Source: Streblospio benedicti (lineage: Eukaryota > Annelida > Polychaeta > Spionida > Spionidae). From it: DNA of 64,000 nt. The position numbers and the translations under genes are program-made. The stretch covers positions 6,844,983-6,908,982 of the forward strand of contig CM032661.1 of assembly GCA_019095985.1 (NCBI GenBank), given 5' to 3'. The notes beneath the pieces are model-generated. The model had not been told where the DNA came from and made no database searches. It was given only the letters and a program-made list of their open reading frames with translations. This document shows, piece after piece, positions 33,036 to 45,414 of this stretch; the first letter of the stretch is position 1, and every line of letters starts with the position of its first letter.

Positions 33036-33810
33036 CAGTTAAAGCCAAGTTATATCAGTAACATTGTTCTCACGTATCACTACTGTGTACTATGTAATTT
33101 CCTTGCTATGCCTTCCTCAATGTATCTTATTATGATCCTCTAATACTGTCAAAATGGAGCCATTGTCATATTGGAGGTCAATGATAATTGTTATCAACCT
33201 CATTATTAGATAACTGACAAAATGATTTCTGAAATGATTTTTACAGACTTCAAACACACAACTAATGATTGTTGGATGCGGAGCGACACTATTGCATTGA
33301 TAACCTAAAGAAATAGAACTTTTGTTTGTTAATGACGCGGACAAAATGTATATTACAAATGAGTTGCTAGGTCATACGAACTTTTATGGACACATTCAAT
33401 TGATCACCCCATGTAGCATTTGTAAGCGCTAACATGCGAATCAACGGGCACATTTACGTACACTTACGAAGCTTTCGGAAAGATGCATCTGACGTCCTCT
33501 TGCTGTTTCCGATACCAATTTGAATTTTTATCTACAACAAGGCTGGCTATATTCTCGGTTATTACTTTATGAAAAAGAAGTAAAAATAGTATCAGAATAC
33601 CAAAGATAGACAAAATCACTGGGTTCCAGGGCGATCAAATCTAATCAGAGGCAGACACGGTATGTTTATAGATGTGCAGTAATTCTGCTAAGTAATTAAG
33701 TTTTAACAGCTCTTCTCTGCACTCCTTCACGGAGATTTTTAATCACATTTATTACCATCATTAAAGAAGAAATATCATAGCTCAAGAGTATCTTATACAT
33801 TCCAAATCTC
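33036..33810. other. Intergenic, nothing recognised
   Basis: No gene, RNA or clear repeat. Confidence 0.5.
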
Positions 33811-34245
33811 GGAGGGGGGGCGGGGTGAGAGGGGGGGCGATCTCAGGCTATAATTGGATACAGGTGTTTCATTTTGACTTCAGGAACAGCACAGATAAAA
33901 TTAGTAAGATTTGCAAAAAGCATACCCAAAAATATAATAAAATTCATTTACAGTATAGCCATAAATAAACTAAACCCAAAGTTCACCCAGAACATACTAC
34001 AAACATACACAATGCACTCATGGTTTCCTTGCAGTATGGCGGTTTACATTTTGACTGGTACTGTAGTACGTTATGAATGAACTTTGGGTTTAGTATATTT
34101 ATGGGTATACTTTGAATGAATTTTTCTATACGTTTGTGTATGTGTTTTGCAAATTTTACTATATTTATCGGTGCTGTTCCTGAAGTCAAAATATCATACC
34201 CTTACACAATTATAGCCTGATATCCACCCCCCACCCCCACCCCCG
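33811..34245. mobile_element. Inverted-repeat element with ~165-bp arms and G/C tracts
   Basis: The left arm (from CAGGCTATAATTG at 33844) and the right arm (ending CAATTATAGCCTG at 34220) pair over about 165 bp each at roughly 80 percent, including TTTTGACTTCAGGAACAGCA and ACTAAACCCAAAGTTCA. G-rich GGAGGGGGGGCGGGG precedes the left arm and C-rich CCACCCCCCACCCCCACCCC follows the right arm. Two mirrored 68-codon frames (MTSGTA..I on each strand) are artefacts of the inversion. Confidence 0.8.
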
Positions 34246-35865
34246 TGTTTACTGCATAAAACATGCCAATACTGTCTTCTGGTTATACGTTTGAGCATAC
34301 TAAATAAAGCACTCTAGAATTATGATGTAAGTTCATTGTTCAGGTGAATATCTATATTATGTCACTGTTACACTTGACGCTATACGTTTTAAAGTATACC
34401 ATAGAAGCTTTCAAGTTATCACCAACTCTTTGTCAGCAAGCTTTAATCGTCATGCGATGATGCTGTGACGTCATTTAGGACATTGCCCGAGATATGGGCA
34501 AGTACTGTTGTGTAAAACACGCCAGCATGCAAAATTTCCCGATTGACACTGCAGTCTCGTGCTCAAATCCTACAATAAGCTGCAGTTAAGTTTCATTGGC
34601 AAATACAAGATCATTTCAGATTAATCTGATACTATAAGATGACTAATACAAAGGTTGATCAGTCAATCTTGTACATATGAAATTATAAATAAGAAAAGAA
34701 ACGTTATGCAATCACTGTAAACTCTGTGATCAATTATTAATCAATTCTATTCCTCTCTATCGCTTCACTAAACAAAAACGCTCCTACCAATTTGTAGATA
34801 TACCGTATTTTCTTGAATAGCCACCTAACCTTGATATTGTGCCTGGATTTGATCAACTGCCGGGTGTAGCATACTACATAATAAATCATTCAAGATGATC
34901 ATTATCCATGTTAATTTGAAATTAAGCCAGTCATTTAAATATTTCCATACACGACAATATGACACTTGTATTTCCAGTAAAATGGTAGATCATAAGCATG
35001 AAAGGGATAGAGAAAATCTGTAATATAACATGCATTAATGCACCTAAATTATGAATGCAATGAACATTATTTCTTGTGGTATTTATATTGATATCCGCAC
35101 AATAGTGCGGTTGGTCATATCCGCTATGTTTTTATATTAGATTTAAAATGATATGCTGACTGTTAAAATCGGATATAAAAATAATTGTCAAATATACAAA
35201 TAACAAAGTTGCACATGAAATCCCACAATGTCGTTTAAAAGCACATTACTGAAATTACCGGCGTCGTTATTCTATTTTGTAAACGCCAGCCTTGTATACT
35301 ACCGCTACCTTTCAGTAAGCGTGGAGTGAATGAGCTCTTTTAACTTAATAAACAGGGCGACTATTCAATCAAATATGGTAGCTATATTGACAAAGATATT
35401 AATCAAGTTGTCATAAATCGAGCTTTAATTGCTTTCTTGACATCTTTCTCTTCTTAAATAATACACCGGTGAGGAATTTGATGACAGTTTGTGGATAGTC
35501 AAACGTGTATAACAACAGCTGGGACAGGACTAATGCAACGCTCACAATACCTTATATGGTGATGAGTGTTAAGTACAGTAAATTAATGAATTTATGATTG
35601 TAAACATTTTAGTTATTCAATAATGATGATAATGCTGATTTGAAGTCCAGATTTCAATTCTAGCATTTTCAAATAAGACATATGTATTGAATCATCTCTG
35701 CATACTAAGGACAGGCAACCTACATACTTTGCAATATGAAGTAGATTTTCTGAAACTCGTAGCCTTGAGTTTACGGTAAAACGTCTAGTCACGTGATCTT
35801 AATAGAAGTGACGTGTCTTTCTCATTCCATTTGATTATTGTTAGAAGTTAACAGTTCCAACGGAT
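34246..35865. other. Intergenic / upstream of the discoidin-domain gene
   Basis: AT-rich. Close to the gene, CACGTG at about 35793 and GTGACGT at about 35808 are E-box-like and CRE-like words within 80 bases of the ATG, but no TATA box was identified. Confidence 0.4.
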
Positions 35866-38800
35866 ATGATGAACTTAAAACAAGTTATGATAATCTTTCT
35901 TTCACTCTTGCAAGGTAAGACTGTTATTATTAATGTATGATAATGTTGCTTCTGATTTATGATTCTTTTTTCATGTAGATATACATCTGTTACTTACAAG
36001 TAATTTTACAAATATTTCCTGTGTTTGCACTACCTGTTGAGAATAACAATACAAACAATAATAACAAATAAGAGATAAACAATAAGAGACCCGCGATAAA
36101 TACAAAGGATGAGTACCGCAGCAGGGAACTGACCATAAATTTGTAATCTTATGACTATGATATTTTTTATAATCTTGTTATTGAATATTGTATATGTAAT
36201 CTTTGTTTTTGCATTATTGTATGCTGGCTCTAAAAGCAGTTTTAATTGTATTATAAATATAAATGTATTTGTACATTGTAGTATTACCATGGTTGTACTT
36301 ATTATATGTAATATTTTTTTCATGTATGATGAGGATGTGTCCATGACACGAAATATATCCTATAAATCTTTGACTTAAAATAATATCTATGACATTAGGA
36401 AAAAAGAAAGGCAATATTCCGTTCAAAAATTGTAACACAATAAATAACAACAAATTTTATTTTAGATTTTAACATGTACAAATACATATCCACAGATAAA
36501 ACAATAAAAAACTATGTACAATAAAATACCAGAACGATCCCAAGTTCTATAATTTCACATCCTCCGCACAGTTGCAAAACATTTTCATATCTAAATTATC
36601 TCGCATATAAGTACTTCTTATTATTCTTTTGACATAATCATTATCACGTAGCTGATTGTTTAGTAAAACCCTTAAATGCATTTGAACTTTAACATCGTTC
36701 AGCTGGTCACAGCCTAATGAAATAATGGGAACATGAATGTTGATCAAAAGCTTTACTTGCACCAAGCGTATTCAAGACTATTATAGGAGCTGTGAAATTG
36801 AATCAAAAATAATTGTAAAATTGTAAAATTGAATTACCTGCTGAAGTGCAAATATAATAAAACTGCTGAGAGTTTCAACTTAAAACCAAAGTAACTTGTA
36901 TACATAAAATGTTTATATCTCTGAAATATTAAAATCAAATTCGAATATCTTAGAATTGACATATGCAATGGCCAATAACCAATAATTATTGTCATTAATA
37001 TTACCTTGTTCATCTTTAATTTTTGGAAAATCCGTTGTAGTGGAAACTAATTATGTATGAAAATGGAGTTAAATACAAGAGCTAAGGAGACATTAAGTTT
37101 ATCATATGCATAGTTCATATCTTTACCATAAATATCATCTCAACCATATTATACCTAATTCTAAGCCTCTCTAATGCTTCCATGAGTTTGCTTACTTGGT
37201 TTAGATTTTTTAAGATTTTAAATAGACTAGAATGTTTGATAGAATCAATGACATTTCATTTTTGACTGACATCATATGAGGAATAATGTATAGTTTGAAA
37301 ATTACATTTCCATTCTTGGTGTGTGTAATGTTATTGATAGTAGAAAGAAGATCACGATTGTCATGTAATATTTTCTTTATTTCATTCTAAAATTGTTTTT
37401 CTTTTATTTTAGACTACAATCAAAGATTACCACGTATCGTACTGTTAGTAGGCTTGACTGACAATCATATATAAACAATAAAATAGAATAGACAACATAT
37501 TAACTTAATAAAATGTATAAATTACAATCATATGTACTGAATTCTACACTTACACTACCACAAATACAGCATTAAAAGAGTCAGTTCAATTAATTATTGC
37601 ATCAGCATATCGGACTGCATACCCACAAACAAAATGAAAAAATAATTGTCCGGCGTTTATCATTGTCATACAATTATCTTATACTATATGATAAAATAAT
37701 ATTCGTTGCCTTCACCATTGCTTATGAAAACAACTGATGACTAATGATAAGATGTCATTGAATATGTTGCACTAAATAACATTTTCTAAAGTGATGTGTC
37801 TATTTTCAGCTGTCCTGGCTGCTGATGGTAAGTAGAATCTTTTAGCTAGAGAAGTAAATGTAATGATTTTAGAAAACAAAAGAAACCTTGTGCCAATGAC
37901 GGTGTTCCTTGGCGCACTCCTCGTTGTGTAAGTGACGTACCATGCACAGACTGCCGTCCCAGCAAACTGGTACGGTTGCCTAGTGTCCTACATCCAGGGT
38001 CACCGCCTGGCCAGGGATGCACAAGGATGTGAAGTTGATGTATTGTGCATGCATCACATGTCAACAGTGTAAAGCCCTGGGGGAGGGGGGGGGACTCCCA
38101 TGAAGCATGAATACGTCAGATTCCCTTGTGAGCAGGTTGCAATTGATCTACAAGGATCGCTCCCTGAGACAACCAAGGGACAGCACAGTCAAGATACAGA
38201 TGCACCTGGAGGACCTGCGAAAGGCTCGCGAGGAAAAGTGGGTGAACACACAAGACGTCAAGCCTTTTATCGAGTCAGAAGGTCCGGCGTTGTTATGTCA
38301 CCTGAGAACTCTTCCTACTTGGAGGAGGTTGCTAGCATGAGCCGGCAACGCTTCTTTGAGTATTGGAGGGTTAACTACCACACAAACGTCGTGAGGAGTT
38401 TCGTTCAGTTTTATGCAGCTTGGTGGATGAAGAAGTTTCAACAGGAGACGACCCCTCCCAACCCACCCAATGCCGTGGCTATGTGAGGTTGAAACTTGGA
38501 GGAGAGGGAGCAAGGATCGCGCAGGATGGAGAACTTAACAGTGAGCGGAATCTTGCAGGAATAAACAAGTCAGCAGCAAAGAAATGTTGCAATAGAAAGC
38601 AGATTTCATAATCCGTGAATACTGTCGAGGCTGTGATTCCATCAGCTACATCCAGTATCGGCAGCTGTCGTTGTGAGCTTTAAACCAGTCACTATAGCAA
38701 TGCAGCAGGGACCGCCGTTGAGAGAGTAATTCCCTCTTCAAGCCCAGGCGGCCGCGACTTGAACGGTCAAAGGTCAACCGCAGTTGGCAAGCCTGCCCAT

Positions 38801-40938
38801 TGGCGGATAAACCCGAAAAGCGACAGCTGGGGACGAGTTCATGGCTACTGAGGCCGTAAATGACGGATCACAAGATCAAGAGGAGGAGGCAGCGGGCGAC
38901 AAGGAGGTATCCCCGAGTCCTGAGGCAGCACCTGAGGAGCACGACAGTCACCTACTACTGCTTTTGGGCAGCATTCGCACAATTGGTTGCGAGAGAGAGG
39001 AGGTGGTGTGAGGCATTGTGGCCCAACCAATACGAGGGAGCTAATTGAATGCAAGTGTCGCACACAACCACCCCAGTGGCTGGTTAGGGTGCTTATCAAT
39101 ACTGGCCCATGGAGCGGCAAGCCGGAGACACGTTGGCGAGCAATGGGGTGGGTAGCGAACCTTTCAGGTCATGCTGCCTTCCCTAAACTTCTGCCAGAGG
39201 TGTCCATCTCAACAGCACAACTTCCGGTGGACAAGATCACCCACATGCACGTGCAACTGCTGTACGTGGCGGGGTGGGAAGCCTGGATGTGATGCCCTGT
39301 TGCTGGCTGTGAGCCCAGGAAAGCACTCTAAGTGGCCAACATGTATGTGTTGCCACAACCCCAGGAGATCGGACAACTGCACCAGGATGGATGCGGTCAC
39401 TGTCAGCGGACCATGATCTCAGTCCACTCGCGAGCAGGGATGGGATAGGTTTGAGTACGTTGTGGTGTACTTGGCCCCTTTCCACATGAAGGGGGGATGC
39501 TGTTTTTTGTCCCTTGCTGCAGCCAGAATACAGTGGAAATATTGCCTAGTCCCTGCCAAACAGGTATGTATTCTAATAGAGTTATGTAGATTCATCTATC
39601 CATGTTGTATAACATCAACTAAAGTTTAAACCATTATTTCACGGAATATTATTGGGAAAACTTGATAAAGCTTTCGACCACTACTGTGGTCTTGTTCACT
39701 ATGACACCAATATGAATGTTCACTATGAACATACACTATGGCCTAGTTTACTATGGCACCAACAGATGGCGTCTCTCATCAGGATCTCCTGTCCGATCTT
39801 CAGCTGGTGTGCCCCCCATGGTCCATTTCAACAGGTTATCCCAGACGGTGAGGAGGTTGTACCTGCCGCCATCTTTATTCAAAGAGACAGTTACACACAG
39901 CTAAAGACAGCAGGAAACACATCCAATTCTATACAGATTCAAAAGCATGATGACGTCAGCGCAGTGTTCGGGACTTATGGCTCAACCATGAAAAGTTCAC
40001 AGACGCAGCAGCAGACCCTCAGCTCGCGATCAACCGCCAGTAGCCGGAGGCACTCTTCCACCTCCAATGCGAGCATGGAGATGGTTTCCGACACCGACAG
40101 TTAGATAGGACGTAGGGCTGGTACCCTATTCTCGCTGAAAATAGGCCCTCTTTACTTGTTCTGATGGGGTTAGCTGGTGGCTACCTCTCCTCACCACGCC
40201 TGGTTCCATGTGGCATTGTGATGGGGATGCCCTGATCTTTGCGTGTCAGCACCATTGTGTGAAGTCCCCTCGAAAAGGGGCCCATCATGAAACCCAGGTT
40301 GCAGGACACTAGGCAACTGTACAAGCTTGCTGGGACGGCGGACTGTGCATTGTTGTTGAACATTGTTGTTGGAGTCAGCCATCAGTCGCGCGTCTTGGGC
40401 CATGGCCCAAGGAGTGGCGAGCCTTCATCGCGTCGCCGAACCCTTTAGCGGTACGGTTGCGTGATTGACTACTTTGTTAATACAGATTACAAGATTAAAA
40501 ATGATTTGTTTTTAAGGAAAACAAACAAAATTTCTGGACACGTAGAAACAAACTATTTGTCGGGGGGGAACACATGTACAAACAAACTAATTATTTAAAA
40601 AAAAAAGACCCAGCCCCCAGCCCCCTGATGTTTGTCTGGACCGCCCCTAATTGGATAAAAAATGGTTACTATCAATGTAAACAATTGTATTTTTAACGAA
40701 TAACTTACATTTTGACTTGCAGAAAAAGTGGTTTAATCATTCCTTTGTGTGTGCTGCAGTTGGCGAACCGCTGATAGACGGCCCCGTGTACAATGTGACA
40801 GATGCACAGCTTTCTGCCAGCAGCTATTTAAGTTTTCTTACTCCACCAGACAAGTCTCGCCTCAACACTCCAGAGATCGGGCATGTCCAAATAGGTGCCT
40901 GGATAGCAGCTACAAACGATCTTCACCAGTGGTTAATG
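35866..40938 (+). CDS. Secreted or membrane F5/8C (discoidin) domain protein, 5' part
   Basis: Three exons: 35866-35914, 37810-37827 and 40760-40938. Joined, they start MMNLKQVMIIFLSLLQAVLA|ADVGEPLIDG, a clear signal peptide (a second in-frame ATG is the next codon). The first ~55 residues of an F5/8C domain follow: VTDAQLSASSYLSF, PDKSRLNTPE, GAWIAATNDLHQWLM. In this family the next residues are VDLG, supplied by the next exon; exon 3 ends in phase 0 at ATG|GTATAG, a weak donor. F5/8C domains bind carbohydrate or phospholipid at the cell surface. No further discoidin exon was found before the 100-N gap at 50274; a possible last exon lies at 50397-50587. Introns 1 and 2 hold LINE and other insertions. 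Confidence 0.8.
36540..36780 (-). mobile_element. LINE reverse transcriptase fragment (CR1/L2-like)
   Basis: The minus strand reads VLLNNQLRDNDYVKRIIRST then YMRDNLDMKMFCNCAEDVKL. This is the same block as IKALYTRGNMIINKFRKCQD (DVK) in the LINE at 47100-48290. It is a short decayed piece inside intron 1 of the discoidin gene; flanks to ~37400 may include more of it but are too degenerate to call. Confidence 0.6.
37860..40450. mobile_element. GC-rich foreign insert bounded by an inverted coding repeat
   Basis: This block differs in composition (GC-rich) from the AT-rich intron around it. Near its left edge the plus strand encodes CTDCRPSKLVRLPSVLHPG (about 37930-37990), and near its right edge the minus strand encodes CTVRRPSKLVQLPSVLQPG (about 40297-40358), so the two ends carry inverted copies. 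Between them are many short frames but no continuous gene; a CEQVAIDLQGSLPETTKG word is weakly integrase-like. A frame ending at 40104 (from GTTATCCCAGACGG at 39835) has an acceptor-like start and a Ser-rich tail. I do not recognise the family. Confidence 0.5.
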
Positions 40939-41584
40939 GTATAGTGAATGTTAGTTACAGATACGTTTAGGAAATGTATTATATATTTACGTTTCCTGTA
41001 ATATCAACTGAGGGTGGGAGTGGGGGGTGGGGTAACCTAGAAACCCAGAAACCTAGAAACGTTCACTATTGTAAGATTAACTTCATTGTTTTGCATCCTC
41101 TGGAGTCTAAATATGCAATTTTGCTTGATTGTCCAATGCTGCACTTCGGGCATTGTTTTTATTGACGATTTTCAAAACGGCCACAGTGAATATGACAAAG
41201 GAAAATTAGATTGATTATGTATTCAATAGAAACACGATTTTGGTCTCCAAGTGGTATGTTTGTAAAATGTAAATAGTAAAACACCTTCCACAGCAATTGA
41301 AACATGGTCCATGTAATGTAATTGTTTTCGCTTCAATTTCGGTTTACTGTCTTAAAATGTTATCATTTATTGTATGTTTTATTTTCTGTCAAATTAACAT
41401 TACTAGGCTCACACAATGAAGAAATTGAAATAAAGTTAATGCAGATTTGTATCCATTTTGAGCAGAGAATGCTGTTCTTAAGGTTTTGTGCAATGTGACA
41501 TCTACATAGCAGCTGAAAAATTCTGAAGGAGTGTCAATCTCAAGATTCCTAAAGCGTGTCATTCAAATCCCCTTATATTTTATA

Positions 41585-42590
41585 TTATTTATTTACTTAT
41601 TTCCCATATGTACAAAAGACATTAGTAATATAAAATTCAGGTAATTTACAATAATTATGAAAACACAATCATTTAAAATCACATATATAAGTAGTAATCT
41701 AAATGGCTGGGGAGGAAAGAAGTCGACTACATATCATATCCTCCCCATGTGTATAATACTTTTATGACTATAAAATTATAATAGCATTCGCTTCACAAAA
41801 TGATTAAAACAGTGATAGAAACAACAAGTCACAGTAGGCCTATGATTTGTCTAAAATACAAACTGAAGAAAGTGACATTTTGATTAATTATAAATTATAT
41901 TTTCCTATACAGTAATCCTTAAATAGTTTTTCATAAGTGAATTAAGTTTTAGCTATTTTAACATCAGTAGGTAATGTTTTCAATAAATTAGCACTAGCAT
42001 ATTGATAAGTACTTTTAGAATGATTAGTTTTAATTTTACATGTAACTCTGAAATCACTTTTGTTTCATGTATTATAAGAATGAACATCAGTACCTTTATA
42101 TAGGTTTGTCCAAGATAGATTTGGCACATCACCTATTGTTATTTTAAATATAGTAGAGCAGATCTTGAATTTATAAATATCTTCTAATTTTAGGATTTTA
42201 TGCTTCTTGAATAATGGAGATGTCTGTTCTCTCCTTCTTATTCCACAAATCATTATTATTATTTTCTTCTGCAGTACAATCACTTTGTTTAAGATATAAG
42301 CATTAGCTGTTCCCCAGACTACAATACCATACTGAATATAAGAATATACAAATGAATAATACAATTGAATTAAAGAGTTTGTGTCCATTACCTTCCTAGC
42401 TTTTGCTATTAAATAAACACTTTTACTAATTCTATTACAGACATGATCTATTTGGTATTTCCAAGATAACGTATTCAAAACAATGATACCAAGAAATTTA
42501 GTTTTAACTACCTTATTGATAAGAGTTCCATTAATACAGATATCCATAGAGTTGAAAAATATGTTTATAATTCTGATACTAGGCAAATTA
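41585..42590 (-). mobile_element. LINE 3' part, jockey/CR1-superfamily-like reverse transcriptase
   Basis: The frame at 42065-42586 reads ICINGTLINKVVKTKFLGI, LSWKYQIDHVCNRISKSVYL, IAKARKV, SYIQYGIVVWGTA and LQKKIIIMICGIRRREQTSP, the classic C-terminal thumb region of non-LTR reverse transcriptases (KFLG...LSW..HI..I..K). The tail toward 41585 ends in AAATAAATAATATA-like A/T repeats, as expected for a LINE 3' end. The rest of the element is missing. Confidence 0.85.
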
Positions 42591-42600
42591 ATTTAATCTA

Positions 42601-42676
42601 TCTATATTCTCTTTCCATAAGACAGTCCAAGACTCTAGCCACTTTTAAATCTGAATTGAAGAATCTATTATTTTAG
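42601..42676 (+). mobile_element. Second LINE 3' coding end, opposite strand
   Basis: The plus strand reads LYSLSIRQSKTLATFKSELK then NLLF and stop, the typical C-terminus of CR1/L2-like reverse transcriptase proteins. It abuts the minus-strand LINE head to head. Confidence 0.55.
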
Positions 42677-43780
42677 GAGGGGTGCAAGTCCACATGGAAA
42701 CCTTATGGAATGTAGGCTATATAAATCAATATTATATTTTATATCAGGTCCAATATATTCGAATAGTTCATAAACACATATTGGCGTCATTAGGCATCAT
42801 AGTACTAATCATTTCTACCAGGGACGAGTATGCGAGTACTCGATCACGAGTTGAGCACTGACATTACTCCAGTACATTCTTTGTACTCGAGTACATGTAT
42901 GTACAATTTTGTCCGTTTTAAATGCTATCGCCACTACTGTCAGTGCTGGTAGCTTTAGACAAAACACTGTTCTCATTTCTTTGTTGTAAAGCAACTGTGG
43001 AAAGCACACGTTAATTGGTAAAGTGCCTAGAATCGAATCACTCCAATGTTGGATCATATCAAATAGTTGTGTGAAAATCGATTTATCAGTAAATGCTCTA
43101 GCTTGTCCTGAGACATACATACACCCACCCACCAACATACCAATGTATAATGATGATTACTTTGTTTATTTCATAATTTGGGGTCGTTTACAGATAACAA
43201 CCCCCTCCCCTGGCGGGGGGTATTGTAGTTATTTAACAGTACTTGAACTTACTTTCTGACATGTTTAGTGAGTTGTGATACATCTACTAGTTGAAATCTC
43301 CTAGTTGAAATCACATTGCAATGTTTGTTTTATGTCCTAAATACATTTGTAAAATTATGTCTAAATTGTGGACATATATATTCAAATGTATTTATATAAC
43401 AGCACAGTTAAATCAATGTTAAATGTCGTGTGTGGGGGGGCGTTGACGCAAAGATGACGTTACTTTCCAGGAGAGTGGGGTAGGGGGTGGGGGTGCTGCA
43501 AAGATGACGAAAGGTGACAAGGGGAAGGGGGGTAAAAAAGGCCAAACATGAGGTGACATCATTTGTGAACGATCCTTTTCAGGTGTGTTGTGTAGCGCAA
43601 CACTCATAAATCAGGTTTTTCGTAATGTCCAGGTATCTTACTGGACTTGTCAAAATAACATTTGACAGCTTGTTATATGTTCACATGATACAATAATAGA
43701 AGGCGATTTGTAGTTTGAATTAGAATTAATTTTAAAAGATAAATTCATGATTGAGAAACTACTACTGCCGCCACCGCCGC
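42677..43780. other. Intronic/intergenic, repeats only
   Basis: A relative of the 31948-33035 periodic repeat is seen at about 42960-43130 in reverse orientation (TAAATGCTCTAGCTTGTCCT, then GAGACATACAT). A GTACTCGAGTACATGTA stretch near 42880 and C/G runs near 43200 and 43430 are also present. No gene. Confidence 0.5.
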
Positions 43781-43783
43781 CAC

Positions 43784-43784
<1 letters not shown>

Positions 43785-43875
<91 letters not shown>
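43785..43875 (+). repeat. (CTG)n microsatellite, ~30 units
   Basis: A pure CTG run, preceded by a CCG/CCACCG stretch. Frames give poly-Cys or poly-Ser and are artefacts. Confidence 0.97.
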
Positions 43876-43876
<1 letters not shown>

Positions 43877-44194
43877 GACATCTCATTCTATCAAAACAAT
43901 GGCTTTGTAACAATTAATTGTGTGTTCCTTGAATATCACATGAAAGCGTACATTATAGTATTGCTTATTTACGATGTGGTTGTTGTGGAGTGCTGTTGTG
44001 AAACATGATCAATTTTGATATTGATCTATTTTGCAATGTTATTGATTATTATAAAGTGTACTGTGCTACATACTAATTGGAGGACTGTTTTAGGGGTTAT
44101 TGGGGTAGTATAAGTTTGTCCTTGAAGATGGCGTTTGTATTAATAACCAATTACAAGAGATCATCACATTTAAGGACACTTTCAGTTTATTTTA

Positions 44195-44921
44195 TGGTGC
44201 CGGAACCCGGGAGAAACGTGTTGAAGGTGGATTTGGAGAGGAGTAGGAGTTAAGATCCATATATTATATATAGATCTATTCATGAGTACAAGGTCACATG
44301 AGTTGTGGAGTCAGCCATCTTGAAGTTTTGAAAATTTTGAGAACTTTTATCAGCATCATACAAGTTCACCATAGTCATGGCCCCTACTAAAGCGGAGGAG
44401 ATAGCAGATGCAAAGAAGTCAAGAGCAGGGACAGCTGGCTGGCTGGCTTACCAGAGCATGTAAGGCGTGTGAACATTTAGCAGGATTACAGTTGAAGGAT
44501 CTTGATATTTCGTAATATGAGTGTGCTCTTCAAAACTTTAATGATACTATCAAAGTCTATCATTGATAGACCGAGTGCTCGGGATGACGCCCAACAGAAG
44601 GTGGAGTCATTGATAGAGGAGGAGCATCTGGAAGCAGAAATTGAAACTGCTGCAGATTACAGAGAGAAGTCCGAAAAGTGCAAGATAAGTCTTTTTTCTG
44701 CGTGGAGAAAGGCGCATCAAGATGAAGAAGCCGATAGAGCACTACGGAGTGATAGGGCTGCACAACAAACTGTTCAACTACCCAAACTTGATCTGCCCAA
44801 ATTTGGAGGAGATGTGCTTAAGTTTACTGCATTTTGGCAACATTTTGAGTCGTGTGTGGATCGACAGGAGCTGCCAGATATTACAAAGTTTAACTATCTA
44901 GTGGGACTGCTGAAAGGAGAT
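44195..44921 (+). mobile_element. BEL/Pao LTR retrotransposon fossil, 5' part
   Basis: Family: BEL/Pao. A primer-binding-like TGGTGCCGGAACCCGGGA at 44195 follows a probable 5' LTR whose left edge I cannot fix (somewhere between about 43600 and 43900). Downstream lies gag of the DUF1759 type, shown by LDLPKFGGDVLKFTAFWQHF and KFNYLVGLLKGD. The element is broken; only the 5' part is present, and gag homology stops where the long-TIR DNA element begins at 44922. No pol region or 3' LTR is seen in the window. It looks old. Confidence 0.8.
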
Positions 44922-45414
44922 AGTATATACAGTTATGTCATGATGTTTTAGTTCGTAGGAATTTCAAACAGATTTTTGGAAACATGATTTTATGATACAT
45001 GTAATTTATACTACATCCTACCAGAAAAGTGATGTTTCCATTTTTTTTCCTAAGGCATCTTCGACATATGGCAGCCATTTTAAAAATGGCAGTCGTTCGA
45101 AACAAACACATCATAATTTTGCTAAACTATAGCAGTAGGGTTGTCACAAAGGCATCATTTTAGTGTTTTGTTTTGCACAAATATACATTGGCTTTCAAAT
45201 GAGACAACACACGTTCACCAATAACTGGTAGCCAACTTGAAATCCAAGATGGCTGCCAAATTATGAAATAGAACCCACATGTCGTAAGGTAATCATGGAT
45301 GTTACTATGAATATATCATTGTAAAAAATATATTCATTTATCAACACTAAGCTGCCATTACACCCATCAATGTGCTGATTCATCACCATCCTTGTTTATT
45401 TGGGCAGGCCTGAA

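Noticed and set aside
33874-34189. Two similar 68-codon frames on opposite strands
   Set aside because: They are mirror readings of one inverted repeat, not a pair of genes.
36030-36453. 104-codon hydrophobic frame on the minus strand and overlapping plus-strand frame
   Set aside because: The Ile/Asn/Tyr bias matches translated AT-rich DNA, and both strands are equally open, so no gene is supported.
43650-44008. Poly-Ser and poly-Cys open frames
   Set aside because: They are frames through the 30-unit CTG run; no other coding signal.
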